From NCBI RefSeq assembly GCF_003711515.1, contig NW_021167085.1, positions 373,649 through 437,648 on the forward strand: a stretch of DNA of 64,000 nucleotides, in the 5' to 3' direction. The DNA is from Sodiomyces alkalinus F11. Taxonomy: Eukaryota > Ascomycota > Sordariomycetes > Glomerellales > Plectosphaerellaceae. Below are positions 1-12,170 of this stretch, one piece after another. The position numbers were made by a program, and so were the translations under genes. How positions within the stretch are numbered: the stretch's first letter is position 1; the number at the start of each line of letters is the position of its first letter. The notes under the pieces were generated by a model. That model was not told where the DNA came from. It saw nothing but the letters and a program-made list of their open reading frames with translations, and did no database searches.

Positions 1-369
1 GGGGTCGGACTGCATGAACCTGATGACGACACATGGTTAGCAACAAGGTGTCCGAAGTCGAAAGTCGTTGTAGCGGAGCTGTAGGCTCAGCTGGAACAGG
101 AGTATAGTTTACATTTCCAGGAGAAAAGACTGTGCCTGGCACAGGACAGATTCCTCGCCTTTGAGAATCCCATCGTGTCCTATCAGACAGGCTATACTGG
201 CCCCGATATTCGCAATGGAGGCAAAGAGAATAAATAAATTCGGGATGGTCCTGACTTTCTTCGACAGGCCATACGCGAGGAAGATGAAAGTTATTCCGAT
301 GAGGGAGAGAGAGGCACCGGTCCTCTCCAGGGCAATGAGGACATTGATCTGGTGTTTGGTCAAGGCCAT
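1..369 (-). CDS. cAMP-receptor-like GPCR, N-terminal part (runs off window)
   Basis: Start of a seven-helix receptor resembling the Dictyostelium cAMP-receptor-like (Dicty_CAR/GprH-type) fungal GPCRs, which would sense an extracellular signal at the plasma membrane and act through G proteins. The start chosen is the ATG at 369, giving MALTKHQINVLIALERTG. The first hydrophobic helix (GASLSLIGITFIFLAYGL) is followed by a short basic loop and the second helix (LFILFASIANIGASIACLIG), then CQAQSFLLEM. The first exon ends at 113 and a 93-bp intron (GTAAAC...CAG, 112 to 20) follows. The next exon continues in phase as FMQSDP, the usual continuation in this family, and is cut by the window edge. An in-frame upstream ATG at 465 would add 32 residues. 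The family assignment is firm; the ligand is unknown. Confidence 0.8.
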
Positions 370-2306
370 CGCCAGGAGGTGAACACTGGCTAGGCGGGCA
401 TAGAGGAGAGTTATCAGAAACCGGTTACCGGTAGGGCTCGGGGAGGCAGAGATGGCTTCCAGCACTGGCCAGCGTCAAGTTGAAAGACGTGCTGACAGGA
501 GCTGGTCCTAGGAAGACTGAAACGAGAGTCGTGAATTCGAGAAAGCAAAAGTGGAAAGCGTTTGAACTCCGGACCCGAGGAGGACAAAGTTGTGACTCGT
601 GGGCAGTGGTACAATGTTAGCGATGTTGGACCAAACGAGGAGTTGGTTTGGAGGGAAAAGCTGTCGAGGGCGTATGCAGGAAGTCTAATATCTGGGGATT
701 ATGGAGTCATCGGATGGCAAACGGGGGAATTATATCATTCCGGGAAGCTCACATTCGTAGCCTGACGACCACGCGAGGCTGCATAGGAGGCTGTCAGACG
801 CCAAATGCAAGAGATGTTACACGGAGGCAGAGGGCCGAGAAGGTCACTATAGAAGTATCTATGCGGCAGTGGATGAAGGCGACTTGCCTCTGGAGTGAAG
901 GGGTCGAGAGGCCATACGAAGTGAATAATGTGGAATCAACAGCCCCCCTGATGAAGACGCAGTATACGAAGCCCTACCGCAATCTGGAAGAGATCGTCGA
1001 GGTAAAGGTTCGGGTTCGACGAAATAAAAAGCGGGCGAAAGCATGTTGTCGGTGTAACGATGCCGAGGTCAGATAGCTAGGAGAGGGGCCCGGAGGGCAG
1101 CTACTCTCGTTGTGTCATGCGCGATGCGGCCATGCGATGCGCCATGCTGCTTCACTCCCGGACGTTCTCGTATTAAGTGTTCATATGGGGAAGCCGTCGA
1201 CGCATGTACGGATGGTAATGAATATGAGGAAAGTCCTCGACGGCTATTCGAGTCCTCGACTTGAAAGTTGACGCCGCCCGGGGCGCCATGGCTCGCCGCC
1301 ACGCCTCTCGAGTTGCATTTCTTATTTCCCTCCCGAGTTCCCTTCTCTACTAAATATTCTGGGCTGTCGGTTTCAACCGCTTTTCCGCACATCGCTTCCA
1401 CCCTGCACGGTTACTCACCTCTTCCCAAACTTTAGAGGGCAGTGTGTTACATGTGGAAAGACCTTGGCATGCAGCCAGCAGGTCGTGACTGGCGTAGGAT
1501 ATGGACCTTGAGGCAAACAACCGGGGTCAAATACGCCCGCGTTGTGAACATAGGAGGGGATGTCCTGTACTACTGGACCAAGCAAGCGGCCGAGATGCCA
1601 CCAATAGGCTGTAGTATATCCACACTCTTTGTTTGTTCTGATTATTGAGAGCGAAGTATGATTGGAGAGCACTAGATCGTAACGAGGAGACTAGATAATT
1701 TCGAGGCGGCATCTTGCAGGGCGAGTGCCATAGCCGGCTGGTTGCACACGGCTATCCAGGATACTGAGCTGGGTAGGTCAAAAAAGTGCAATGAGAGAAA
1801 AAGAAGAAAAGAGGCTGGCTATTTTGACAAGTTGAACGACAAAAAATCAGCGTGATATATATATATATATATATATATATTATTTATTAAAAAAAGGNNN
1901 NNNNNNNNNNNNNNNNNNNNNNNNNNNNNNNNNNNNNNNNNNNNNNNGGGGGGGGGAAGCGCATATTTGTGAGTAGGAATGAAGAAACAAGTCAAATAAA
2001 TGGAAGAATGCAGCAAGTCTGGCCGCTGCCAATGCCCTAGTTAAGATAGCTGGACTCGTCGTTGTTGTCGTTGTTGTTCTTGTCGGCGCCATCGTCGGCA
2101 CCGTCTAGGGAATAGTTGTAAGCTGTAACTTGAGTTCTCTTCTAGGCCTTCGTCCGTGCCTCTATTTCCCCCTTTACCCCTGGAATACAGAACCCCCCAC
2201 TCCAGGGAAGGTCACCTGACCTGCCCAAGTCCAAGATCTTGCAATGTACTACCTGGTAATAAGGTACCCTCCGAGCCGACCCACTTCGGCCGAATTATCC
2301 AACGTC
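370..2306. other. Intergenic region between divergent genes, with assembly gap
   Basis: Upstream region of the GPCR (-) and the HET gene (+). No convincing coding exon was seen in either strand. It contains an (AT)n run at about 1855-1880, the N gap at 1898-1947 and a G run just after the gap. Short open frames here lack family features and splice partners. Confidence 0.7.
1898..1947. other. Assembly gap (50 N)
   Basis: Fifty unresolved bases lie between an (AT)n microsatellite plus A run on the left and a G9 homopolymer on the right. Low-complexity sequence on both sides probably caused the break. The round number suggests the true gap size is not known. Confidence 0.98.
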
Positions 2307-4463
2307 ATGTCATTCCCGTACCGGCCGTACCGGCCCACGGAACCCGGGCAGCCATGCAACGTCTGTGGACATCCAAGAGACAGGGAAAAGGGAAGCGGCC
2401 CTGCCGTCCAGATTACTTGGCTCGAACACCTCGAGGCCAGCGCACAACGTGCATGCCCTCTGTGCCTGATCATCGTCCTGGGTATCGAACGATGCCTGGG
2501 ACGGGAATCTATCCGAGTCTTGGGCGATACGGATACGACTCTCAAGTTGGAGTTTAATATGACCAGGACGCCAAGCTTACACGTCACAAGCTTCAAGGCT
2601 TCTGAATCGGTGAGCTTTGTTATCTCTCCGGGTGTGTTTCCTTCTCGTCGCTGATTCCTTACTCCCCCTTTATTCTTGCCATTTCCTTTTCTATGCTGAC
2701 AACCCATAGAGAGTCCCTTGCTCGACAATTCTTGCTTCATATCCTGGTCTCCAGGCCATCATGTCCCCTCAAGCACAGACTCGGAAGAGAGCCTTGGCTG
2801 GGTCCTGGACCGTATACGGGAATGCGACTCAACTCACCGACTCTGCACACCCACGTCGGAGCCGTCTCTGCCTAAGCGTGTCATCGACCTTGGCACTTCC
2901 AACAGCCAAATCAAGCTCCGCGTCACAGAGGAGAACACGCCAGGACGCTACATCTGCCTAAGCCACCGCTGGGCAATGCCCACCCAACACCCCCTGCGAC
3001 GAACACTTTCAAACAACATCTCAAGCCATCGGCAAGGGATCTCCTGGGACGGCCTCCCCGCTACCTTCCGAGACGCCATCGATTTCACGCGCGCCCTGGG
3101 AATTCGTTACCTCTGGATCGACAGCATGTGCATCATCCAAGACGACCTGGACGACTGGCGCCGCGAAGGCGCCAAGATGGCCTCTACCTATTCCAACGCC
3201 TACCTCACCCTCGCCGCCGCCCAGGACAGGGGTTCCGAAAGGTCCATGTTTGTCCGGATGGACCCCAAGTTCCGACTACGCCCTCTTGCCCTCCCCGAGT
3301 CCCTGTTAAAAGACCTAGGGCTTAGTCACCGTCCTCATGGCGCGTCGGACTACGGTGTATATGTTCGACACCCCCTGACGCACATTGTCCGACACACGCA
3401 CCTCCGCCCAACGCTCCGCCAGCCATTACCCCTACTTCAGCGAGGCTGGGTGTTCCAAGAACGCCTCCTCTCCCCCCGCACCCTCTACTTCGGCCCCGAA
3501 GAGCTCTCCTGGGAGTGTGTAGAGCACCACAAATGCCAATGCACCGGGACCCGGTCCTCCACGCACTCCACGCAAACAAATCCGAAGAAAGTCCACAGAC
3601 CATCCACACTCCAACAACTAGCCGCCGCAAAGGGCCTCCACGCCGTGGCAAACAGATGGGCCGGCCTCGTAGAAGAATACACCGCCCTGGACCTCACTTT
3701 CGAATCCGACATCTTCCCCGCCCTGTCCGGCCTGGCGAAAAGCTACCGCTCCATCCTCGGGAGCCGATACTGTGCCGGGCTTTGGGAGCGGTTTCTCCAC
3801 GAGGGTCTCCTGTGGCATGTCGCCGGCGGGACGATGGATCAGGATCACTGGGCGCAAGCTCGACGTCCTGGGCTCTGGCGGGCGCCTTCCTGGTCGTGGG
3901 CGGCCGTGAAGGGTCCTGTGGAATTTACGCGCTGCACGGTTGCCCTGCAGGAGAAGTGCGAGGTGCTCGATGCGAACTGCACACTCGCCGGCCCGGATCC
4001 TACGGGGGAGCTTCTTTCCGGCGGTTACCTCGTTTTGCGGGGCCTCGTGGTCTCGACTAGGCTCCGGTACGTCGACTTGACGAAAGGGTCTTCGAGGTCG
4101 TCCCCTCTCACACTGTTCAGGCTCGTGGCGACGGAGCCCCTCGTTGAGAGGTTTCTGATAGTGACCACCTTTGCCGACATCAACTACATGTTCGATGACC
4201 CCCTGCCTATCCCTTCAGGGTCAGAGGTTGCGTGTTTCCTGGTAGGTGCGAGGGACTATCCTGAGACGTATGACTTTCTGGTCCTCAAGTTGTCGAGTGC
4301 GAGTAGTGCGAGTATGGCCTCTTCTTGTTCTTCCTATCCCACCTATGAACGAATTGGTCTGGTGCAAATTCAGGGGCCCCCTCACAGCAGCCGCACAGCA
4401 TCTTCTTTCATCACCAACTGGGTCAAAGAGCATGGTGAAGAGCGTACTATCAAACTCATATAG
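2307..4463 (+). CDS. HET-domain protein
   Basis: Heterokaryon-incompatibility (HET) domain protein of about 684 aa. The N-terminal exon (2307-2609) has a zinc-like cysteine pattern, CNVCGH then CPLC, often seen before HET domains. The HET domain lies at about residues 180-272: ICLSHRW, then YLWIDSMCIIQDD, then DW followed by a tail ending in TLAAAQD. The C-terminal part has the usual cysteine/tryptophan-rich HET tail (RGWVFQERLLSPRTLYF, PSWSWAAV). The intron donor is GTGAGC at 2610. Phase requires exon 2 to start at 2712 (after ATAGAG), not after the nearer TAG at 2709, so the junction is uncertain by a few bases. HET proteins trigger growth arrest or cell death when different fungal strains fuse. 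Whether this one controls incompatibility cannot be told from sequence. Confidence 0.85.
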
Positions 4464-4983
4464 AAGAATTTAACCTCCTTTCACGGCGTCTAACTATCCC
4501 ATCCTCCGTCATCACAAAGCACAAAGAGTGATCTCTCTAGATCAGTAGCGACCTGTAGGATGTATCTCCCGGCTCGTGCCTATTTTCTTTCTGCTTCCTT
4601 TTCCTCTCCATTATCCGTATTCGGCGTGCTTACATCGTGAGAAGCGGAGACAAGCTGGCTGATCTTGTGAGCTCCCGGCCCCGCGTCCCCTGAGTATATC
4701 TAGGCCCGAGGGCAATTCCAAATCAAACTTCTCTTTTTCTTCTCCTTTCCTTTCTTCAAGCCTTGGTGATCAGTTTCCTTGTTGTTTTTCGAGGTCTTCC
4801 TTGGAATCATTATTCTCTACTCTCTTTGGGTTTCTGGACCATCAGTGCCACTCTCATCAAGAACATCAGCAACAACACCAAGCAACAACACAACACAAGC
4901 CACCCCTTTCCTTCTTTTTTTCTTCTTTCTTTTGACTTTCTATTTCACTTTCTACTTCTTGTTTCGTTTCCTCCTTGCCCAAC
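4464..4983. other. Promoter and pyrimidine-rich leader of the C2H2-like gene
   Basis: No coding exon seen. The last 250 bases are strongly CT-rich with CAA-rich patches, typical of a filamentous-fungal 5' leader. A TATA-like GAGTATATCTAG lies at about 4691. The first in-frame ATG after the leader (4984) opens the next gene. Confidence 0.5.
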
Positions 4984-6119
4984 ATGAACAACCCGGAGCA
5001 TCATGACGACTTCAACTCGAACGGCAAGTTTGTTTACGTTTACCCGGACCCGGACTTGGTCTCCTGCCTTCATCCGTTCCACTATTATACGGATAGCACT
5101 GTGGTCTCCTGTCTTTTGTACGGTCACGGCACTGCTCCTTGCTCGACTCTCGCTCCTTCCTCAACTGTCACTCCTTCCACCTATCAGCCTATGGCTCCGG
5201 TTCCTTCCCACTTCATTCCTCAGGAACCGATTCACAGCCTCCAGCCTCCCGTTGACAACTATATAAACCCCGTCTCTGCTTCTGGTGCTTCGGCAACTTC
5301 TTCTTCTCCCCCTTCTTCCATACCCATCGATCCTCGCATACAAGCTGCCTACTCGCCTAATCCTCATCATCAGCCTCACAATCAGGATTGCCATCCTCAA
5401 CCTTCTTCTCCTCATCAACCAGAGCACTTGGTGCCTACCGCTACCACTACCGCCAACCAACCTCCATTTCCGACACCCCAACCTCAGGCTCCCATAGCTA
5501 TCATGGCTCCAGGCGAACCTCCCTTGGTCGTACCCAACCCCAACGGCAACAGTGGTAATATCTACTACTGTGAAGCGGACGGGTGCGAGTTCGGCCCCGG
5601 CGAGAAGAGCTTCCCTACCCCGGAAGCCCTAAAGTAAGTATTTCCATCGCCGTCCCTGCCGCCATTCTTCCCCTTTCTTGAAATTATCAAATTTTTATTA
5701 CGTACGATGCCAATTTCCCCCCCCATCCTCTCATCAAACCAACCTCATCTTCCCTCCTTACCAATTCCCCTTCCCCCAGCCTCCAGCCCAAACATCCTAG
5801 ACCCCAAACAACGAAAGACTAACGCCTCCTTCCCAGGAAACACGTCGCCGCATCCCGCGACCTAACCAACCACCGGGCAGCCTACCACTACTGCCCCCTC
5901 GAATGCCCCAAGAAGAAGGATGGGACCCCGTGCCCAAAGTTCATCGGCGTCCGGAAGCGGCTGGGCGAGATCCACCGCCACTTCAAGAACGACCACCGAC
6001 TCAACCTGCCGTCGCAGGTGGTGACGCGCCGCGCCCACCGCGACCGCATGGTTGAGGTCGCCAAGGAGGCCTGCAAGGCCGAGGGTCACGAGTACGTGCC
6101 CTACCGGAAGCACCGGTAG
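4984..6119 (+). CDS. C2H2-like zinc-finger protein, low-complexity N-terminus
   Basis: Predicted 310-aa protein in two exons (4984-5633 and 5837-6119; intron GTAAGT...CCCAG, phase 2). The first 190 residues are rich in Pro, Ser, His and Gln and probably disordered. The C-terminal 110 residues hold two degenerate zinc-finger-like units. One is YYCEADGCEFGPGEKSF with a following KKH. The other is YHYCPLECPKKKDGTPCPKF with a long linker ending in EIHRHFKNDH. The tail is basic (TRRAHRDRMVEVAKEACK). The layout suggests a DNA- or RNA-binding regulator in the nucleus, but the finger spacing is not canonical and no named family was recognised. The exon join is well supported by phase and by the cysteine/histidine pattern crossing it. 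Confidence 0.75.
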
Positions 6120-6713
6120 AGGATCCGTTCGAGGAGAAGATGGGCCTGGCTCTCTTCTTTTTTTCTTTTTCTTTTCTTTTTGTTGGAGTTTGGGTTATGA
6201 TACCAGGGACAGAGAGATTCTTAGTGAATCTTGACTATTCATACAGACTCCAGAATGACGGTTGTTCCGAGTGAGCACTGTCACGGACCGTACAGACTTC
6301 TTACTTCTTACTCCGACTTTCTACTATCTCTTCTCTGCTCTGTGAATCTGATGTTATGCTTCTGTCGTATCACGAAATGTCAACAAGTAACAAGGTCAAG
6401 AGCCCTCAAGTAGTCTTCTCTGCGTCTTATAGCGAGTGAAACTCCCAGGCCTTGTATTTGGACGACCTACTTAGCTATCTAAGCTCGAGAAACCAAGACG
6501 TTCTTAATATGCCCAAGTTATGATGCTGAATGTAAACGTCCAATCACGTAGCAGGCAGATGTGTAAGACTTCGATTCCTTACGCGAAACCAAAGTGCAAG
6601 AGATAAATGCAACTGCAGAAACGCTGCTTGACATTCACTATTCTAAACGAAGCAACGCTGAACTAGACATAAGACAGCCAGTGAGAAACTAAGAACCCAG
6701 TCTCGCGGTCCGC
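6120..6713. other. Convergent 3' region
   Basis: Lies between the stop of the C2H2-like gene (+) and the stop of the methyltransferase (-). It begins with a T-rich tract (about 6158-6182). Nothing coding was seen; it probably holds both 3' UTRs and polyadenylation signals. Confidence 0.5.
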
Positions 6714-8681
6714 TCAGTGCTCTCCCTGTGGCTTACGGCCGTAAACGTAACGGACGTTAAAGTATGCGTGAATGGAACTAGAACGTATCTCGCTTTCCAT
6801 CCCCTCGACGAAATCCCTGTATTTCCGCTCGGTGTCCCCGTTGCGACGGCTGTGCTGGATAGACCAGACGTACTTGGTAAAGCCTACGACGCCACGGTCC
6901 CGATCAATGGTCAGCAGGGGTTAACAGGGGCCAGAATAGATCCGAGATTCAGACACACCTTCAATATCCTTAAGAAAAGCTTCACGGAGGTGGGTGCCGG
7001 CCTTGCACAACTGGCCGCTCGAGACCCATCTGCCAATTAATATCTGCATGAGGAATGGGCCGTTAGCGACTGTGTGAGTATGGACCATTGAAGGATCCAA
7101 GAGTCTAGAGAACCACGGTTCGCGACCTACCTTGCGGTCGTATTGGTGAATATCGGTGAAACCGGCCTTCATCATGCCTTCCCTCTGCACATTCAAAGCG
7201 ACCGGCCGGAAGGTGCATCTAGTCTTGGCCTCCGCAGTGTCAAACAATTTGGGCCATGTCCTTTTCATCTGGTTCCAGAACTTTATCGTCATGTCGTCGG
7301 AACAAAAGTAGAAATCCAGCTCGCACGACTCCACCCAGGCGCCGGGCTGGGCGCAACGATACGCCTCGCGAAAGAGCGCATTCCAGTTTTGGACCGTGCC
7401 GAAAAGGAATCTCATGTGAATCATGTCGAAGACGTTGTCACAGAATAACCAAGGTTTCAGGTAGTTGTCCGTTCTGAACATGAAGTTCTCGGGGACAGCT
7501 TCGTTGGGTAACTCGGGATGCAGAGGAGAGAGATCCGTGCCAATCACCCTGGCACTGGGGTGACGTTTCGCAAACTCACTGCAGAACCAAGGTCAAGCGG
7601 CATCAGCGGGACAAGAAAGAAGTTAAGAACAGTGCCATGTAGGGCCTCGGGTCTCGGGGGGGCTTGACTTACAAGGCCCAGTCTGCTGTTTCAGAGGGAG
7701 AGGTGGGGGAAGAGAGAATTGGTGATGGTCAGTTGCTGCGTCGTAGGTTCGTAGCTTGTGTATGCCAGTATGGTTGGGTCAACTTACCATGGCCCGTCCC
7801 AACATCAAGAACGAGAGCTGGAGGCGCTTGTTGAATAGGGGACCGACAGAGCTGGTCATCGAGGAGAGCAAGAAAAGCTAGGTGACTGGTAGTGACACCA
7901 GAGGTCAGCCATATCCTATATGATGTCTGGATATTATATATTCTATATAATCATCGCAGGAGGAAAGTCATCGGCTGGGACTACGGAGATTGTACATTTT
8001 CTTCAGCGCCTGTTTGTGCCGCCAGTCCACCGGAGCCCAGTACTTGGCATGGTGATATCGATCATGCATTTCGCTGTGGAAAATTCGGTCGTCAATGGTG
8101 TAATATGAGCGGCTCCAGCCCGGCACCCTGTCACGATATTTTTCGATGCTTGAAATGATGTTTGATATGCCGCACTGCGTCTGCCTCTCTAGCCACTCCT
8201 CTGCGGTTTCTTCTTTTTCTTCTTCTTTTTTTTCTGTTTTTTTCTTCGAAGATCTAAGTCATTTCCTCTGTCAGGATCATGGATGCTGATAGGGGCAAGC
8301 GTGAAACTCCACGTACGTGCCGTGCCCGTGCGGGCTATCGGAAGAATGAGAACCAGAAGGATCAGATAATGGTCCTGGGCCCTGCCCAGCAAGCTCACCG
8401 AGTTTAACAGGCCCGTTTGCCCCAGAAGCTGTAGGCTCACCACCAGTGTCACCAGAGTCACCGCGTCCAGAAGTTGCAGAAGGCCCAAGAGACAGAGGGT
8501 CTATTATGGGGCTCCCTGGCGGCACAGGAAGGCCAGGGGAGTCAAGAGACGGCCCGGGAGGCAGACGATTAGGAGGACACCCATCGACGAGATACGCGGG
8601 CCGCCTGGATCCGTCAACCGAGGGGGCCGCGGGCGGTGCGGGCGGCAAGGTCTGCGCGAGGGCACTGTTCGCGTTCATCAT
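6714..8681 (-). CDS. LaeA-like SAM-dependent methyltransferase, seven exons
   Basis: Predicted 478-aa methyltransferase of the LaeA-like group common in fungi. Exons on the minus strand: 8681-8317, 8253-7996, 7885-7788, 7685-7673, 7578-7131, 7043-6959, 6883-6714. All phases join and the total is 479 codons. The N-terminal 120 residues are Pro/Ser/Gly-rich and disordered. SAM-binding motif I is LDVGTGHADWAFEFA, assembled across the 13-nt exon. It is followed by ARVIGTDLSP, the motif with the acidic ribose-binding residue, then FDMIHMRFLFG and GAWVESCELDF. The C-terminus ends in IHAYFNVRYVYGRKP, typical of the group. Homologues include the secondary-metabolism regulator LaeA, but many paralogues have unknown substrates, so a specific role is not assigned. 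The first ATG choice (8681) is tentative; 8804 is in frame. Confidence 0.85.
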
Positions 8682-10453
8682 CAGCACGACCCTGAGTCCC
8701 TGACTTAATCTCCGGGGGCCCGGGGGGCACGGGGGCTGCGGGATGGACAACCAACCTGAGCCGTGTTCTCCGAGCCTCAATGTCCCCGGCGTTGCGAGAA
8801 GCATCCCGACTTGTGCGGCGGAAAAATGACGGCATCTTCGACAAGCGAATGGCGACCAAAATGAAACGACGGGCGTAACTTGTAGCGCGTAACGGTGTAA
8901 GTTGCAACGGTAATAATGGAATCAACGAGTGATAGAGATCAAGAATACTGTCGACGCGGAGTTAAGCAAACCAAAGTGAACGAAAGGGAACTCGATGATG
9001 ATTCTGAAGGCCAGACGAGAGAATAACAAGGTCAAGCGTCGAAAGACAGTGTTGTAATTGTTTTATCTATAAACCAGTCCTGGACTCTTGGACTCCTGGA
9101 CCACCTTCGACTCTGGGTCTACGGTCTACCTAAGGTATGGTACAGGTTGCAAGGTCCCGACTTCCTTGAAGTGTGTGATTGAGAGTTGGGAAATCTCGAA
9201 TCTCGATGGTAGATGTCTACGGTACCTCCTGCCTACTTCCAGGTTCAGACGTCATACAGTTCATTCAGAAGGCAAGACAAAGGCACGTACCTACCAGGTA
9301 AGGACGTAAGGTAAGGTACCTTACCTTAGGTAAGGTATCTTGGATGGGGAAACCTGCCACGTCTGACCAACCGGACTTCTACTTAAGGCACCTAGACTCA
9401 TTCTCCCTCCTGGTTTATGCTTAGAGACTTGGATCACCAGAATACATTAGGTATAATTTACCTTGGGTTGCTGTACATCGATACAGTTGTACGAACACGA
9501 ATACCTTATGTCCGTACAAGGGTAGCTGGTGACTGGTCTCGTGGGGATCTGCACGGGCAAGGCCGAGGGAAGTACGAAGTAAAGTATTCGGAGGTACCGC
9601 CGATATCGAAACAAAACGCGCTCTGCTTCAGCTTACCTACCTTAGGGTAAGTCATCACATTGCACCTTACTTTGTACGGGGTAGAAGGAAGGAACACTCC
9701 AGTAACAGCCTGGCATGAAACCCCACCTGCTCTTTCCTTGAACGCTAAACTCCACCACCAGACGTTGTAAGCACGCCACAGCTGCGCCGACACTTCGTAC
9801 AAGGTACATGCACAAAGTACATCTCCTGCAAGTTTTATACGGGTCGTGACTTCCGCTATGCGCGAACGACTGTATTCAGTACATTCGGAGTCTGTGCCAT
9901 TCACACACATTCCATTCTTCACCCCGCCAGTCCCCCACAACCTTCCCAGTCTCGGATCGGTTCGCTTCTTCTTGTACCCTCATTTATACCTCTACCTTTT
10001 TGCCCCCCTTTACTATTACTATCACCTCTTACTCACCTTTTCCAAAATCCCAACTTTTAACCTTACCCATCCCCTTTTCTACCTTTGCTTTGCCGGTTCT
10101 TCCGCCCCTCACGACTTCTCAACTTCAATGCGATTCCCACCACAATAACTACCCTCCTCGGCTTTCCATCTCTGTCACACTGGTATGCCTACACCCGCTT
10201 CTAAGTTCTACCTCCGCGCATTACCTTCCAAGGGTTCCATGACGTCGGTTATTGGAACCCGATTGCAATTGAGTGACTAACCAAGGGCGACTTTTGCTTC
10301 GCCGCTTCCGGTTTCGCAGGGACGACACGCAGACAAATCCCGCGCTCCCCTCGAGGGGGCATAAATTAGAATTCCGACATCGTCCATCATTCCTTCCGGT
10401 TCGAAAAGCTTCCAACGTTGAACCTTTCTTCGCCAGCTTCGCGCGATTTCACA
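8682..10453. other. Divergent intergenic region
   Basis: Promoters of the methyltransferase (-) and the NMN adenylyltransferase (+). No exon with family support was seen. It contains GGTACC-centred palindromes near 9311-9337 (GTAAGGTACCTTAC) and a related CTTACCTACCTTAGGGTAAG near 9631. The last 500 bases before 10454 are CT-rich. Confidence 0.5.
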
Positions 10454-11610
10454 ATGGCGACCGACCCGGGCGTACTCGATGCGATGACGCCGCCTGGTTA
10501 CACGTTCCCCACAATCCGGCTGCGACAGCAACAGAATGATCCCAGTCGCGACCCTCTTGTGCTCGTGGCCTGCGGATCCTTCAGCCCTATACATTACGTC
10601 CACCTACGTAAGTCGTTCCGTCCGGGTTCTGGTTCTGGTTCTGGTTCTGGTGCTATTTGGCCAATCTTCCCGACAACGGCCCCTCCAATGACCCCTTTGA
10701 TGACCTCTCCGATGGATCATGCTGTCGTCTCAAGCTGTCTCTTGCTGATCGGTTGCCTATTACTTCTTCTGCAGAAATGTTCGCCATGGCCGCCGACTAT
10801 GCTCGGAACGAAACCAACTACGAGGTTGTCGGCGCCTACCTTAGCCCGGTGTCAGACGCATATGGAAAGCGAGGTCTGGCCAGGGCGCATCATCGGTAAG
10901 CCCGTCGGCCACCCTTGCCTTTTGATCCCCGCAGGACCCCTGGGCAACACGCAACACGCAACATTCTGACCCTCCGTGTGCTTCCTCCCAGAGTCGAAAT
11001 GTGCGAGCTGGCCGTTAAGCACGCCCGGCAACCCCTCATGGTCGACCCTTGGGAGGCCCAGCAGGCCTCGTATGTCCCTACCGCCAAGGTCCTGGACCAC
11101 TTCGACCGCGAGATCAACCAGCTCCGGGGCGGCTCCAGCGGCAAGAAGGTCCGCATCGCCCTGCTGGCCGGCGCCGACCTGGTCGAAACCTTCAGCCAAC
11201 CGAACGTCTGGGCTCTGCACGATCTGCAGCACATCCTCGGCGACTACGGCGCCTTCGTGGTCGAACGTGCCAACAGTAACATTGAGCAGGCATTGTCGAG
11301 CCTACGCGAGTGGCGCGACAACATCCACTACATCCCTGCCATCATCTCCAACCCCATGTCTAGCACCATGCTCAGGCTTCTTCTGAAGGGCAACATGAGT
11401 ATCGAATACGTACGTCGTCCTTTCGCTTCATAGCGGCCACATCTCCATGACCTTGAAGCGTCATACTTTTACGCACTACTGACAAAACTCGTGCAGCACG
11501 TTCCGAGGGAAGTCATGGATTATATCGAGGCCAACGGCCTCTACAAGGACGAAATGGTCGCGGCGCCGGATAATAAGAAGGCGAAATCCGCCGAGGGTTC
11601 CTCTTCATAG
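10454..11610 (+). CDS. Nicotinamide/nicotinate mononucleotide adenylyltransferase
   Basis: Eukaryotic-type NMN/NaMN adenylyltransferase, joining NMN or NaMN with ATP to make NAD or its deamido form. Exons 10454-10607, 10775-10895, 10992-11409 and 11497-11610 give 268 aa. The nucleotide-binding signature GSFSPIHYVHL is near residues 41-51, with the (H/T)xxH histidines in HYVH. The segment GAYLSPVSDAYGKRGLA and the HHR motif follow. The C-terminal segment NPMSSTMLR corresponds to the ISSTxxR phosphate-binding motif, ending VPREVMDYIEANGLY. At the first splice junction HLQMF replaces the usual HLRMF, because the split codon reads CAA. The first intron carries a GGTTCT tandem repeat. This is a core NAD-synthesis enzyme, normally essential. 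Yeast homologues are NMA1/NMA2, but I do not assign a symbol here. Confidence 0.93.
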
Positions 11611-12170
11611 ACGAGTAGACCGGAGCGGCATGTGTCGAGCGTTGAGTTGACTGTGAAACGCATATTTACTTACACGCGGGCGATTCTGTCTTTTCTGTCC
11701 GTTTACCCACCCAAATCCCTCATCTCTCTCACTCTTCGCCTCTTTTCACTTTTCCGCTTTTTTCGTCTCTTCACCCTGTCATCGACCATCGTCATATTAT
11801 CATGGCATCAGGCCATGTCCGCCGGGACATGGACATGGTTGACTTTTAAACACTGGCGTATTGGTTAGAAGGCGGGCGGTTTTTTTCTTTTCTTTTCTTC
11901 TTTTCTTATTTTCTTCCCTTTTCCCCTTTTTTTCTACTTTTTTCTTTTCTTTCTTCTTGGTCTACCGTTCAGACGGCATGTGGATAATTAATTAGCACGG
12001 GCGCATCAGAATCCAAAGCAAAACATTGACTTGGTCGTACGCATATCCAAAATGGTATGCATGTTCGTGTCTCGTGACTCGGCGCCGTGTTCTAATCATC
12101 CATGAATAAACACACCGCATAACTAAACTACAAGAACAGAATATATACCGTATAAATGTCGAATGCCACC
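11611..12170. other. Convergent 3' region with pyrimidine tract
   Basis: Between the NMN adenylyltransferase stop (+) and the glycosyltransferase stop (-). A long T/C tract lies at about 11880-11960. No coding exon seen. Confidence 0.5.

Noticed and set aside
11880..11960. Long T/C tract considered as a terminator or mobile element tail
   Set aside because: Similar pyrimidine tracts occur throughout the window at leaders and 3' regions; nothing marks this one as a retroelement tail.
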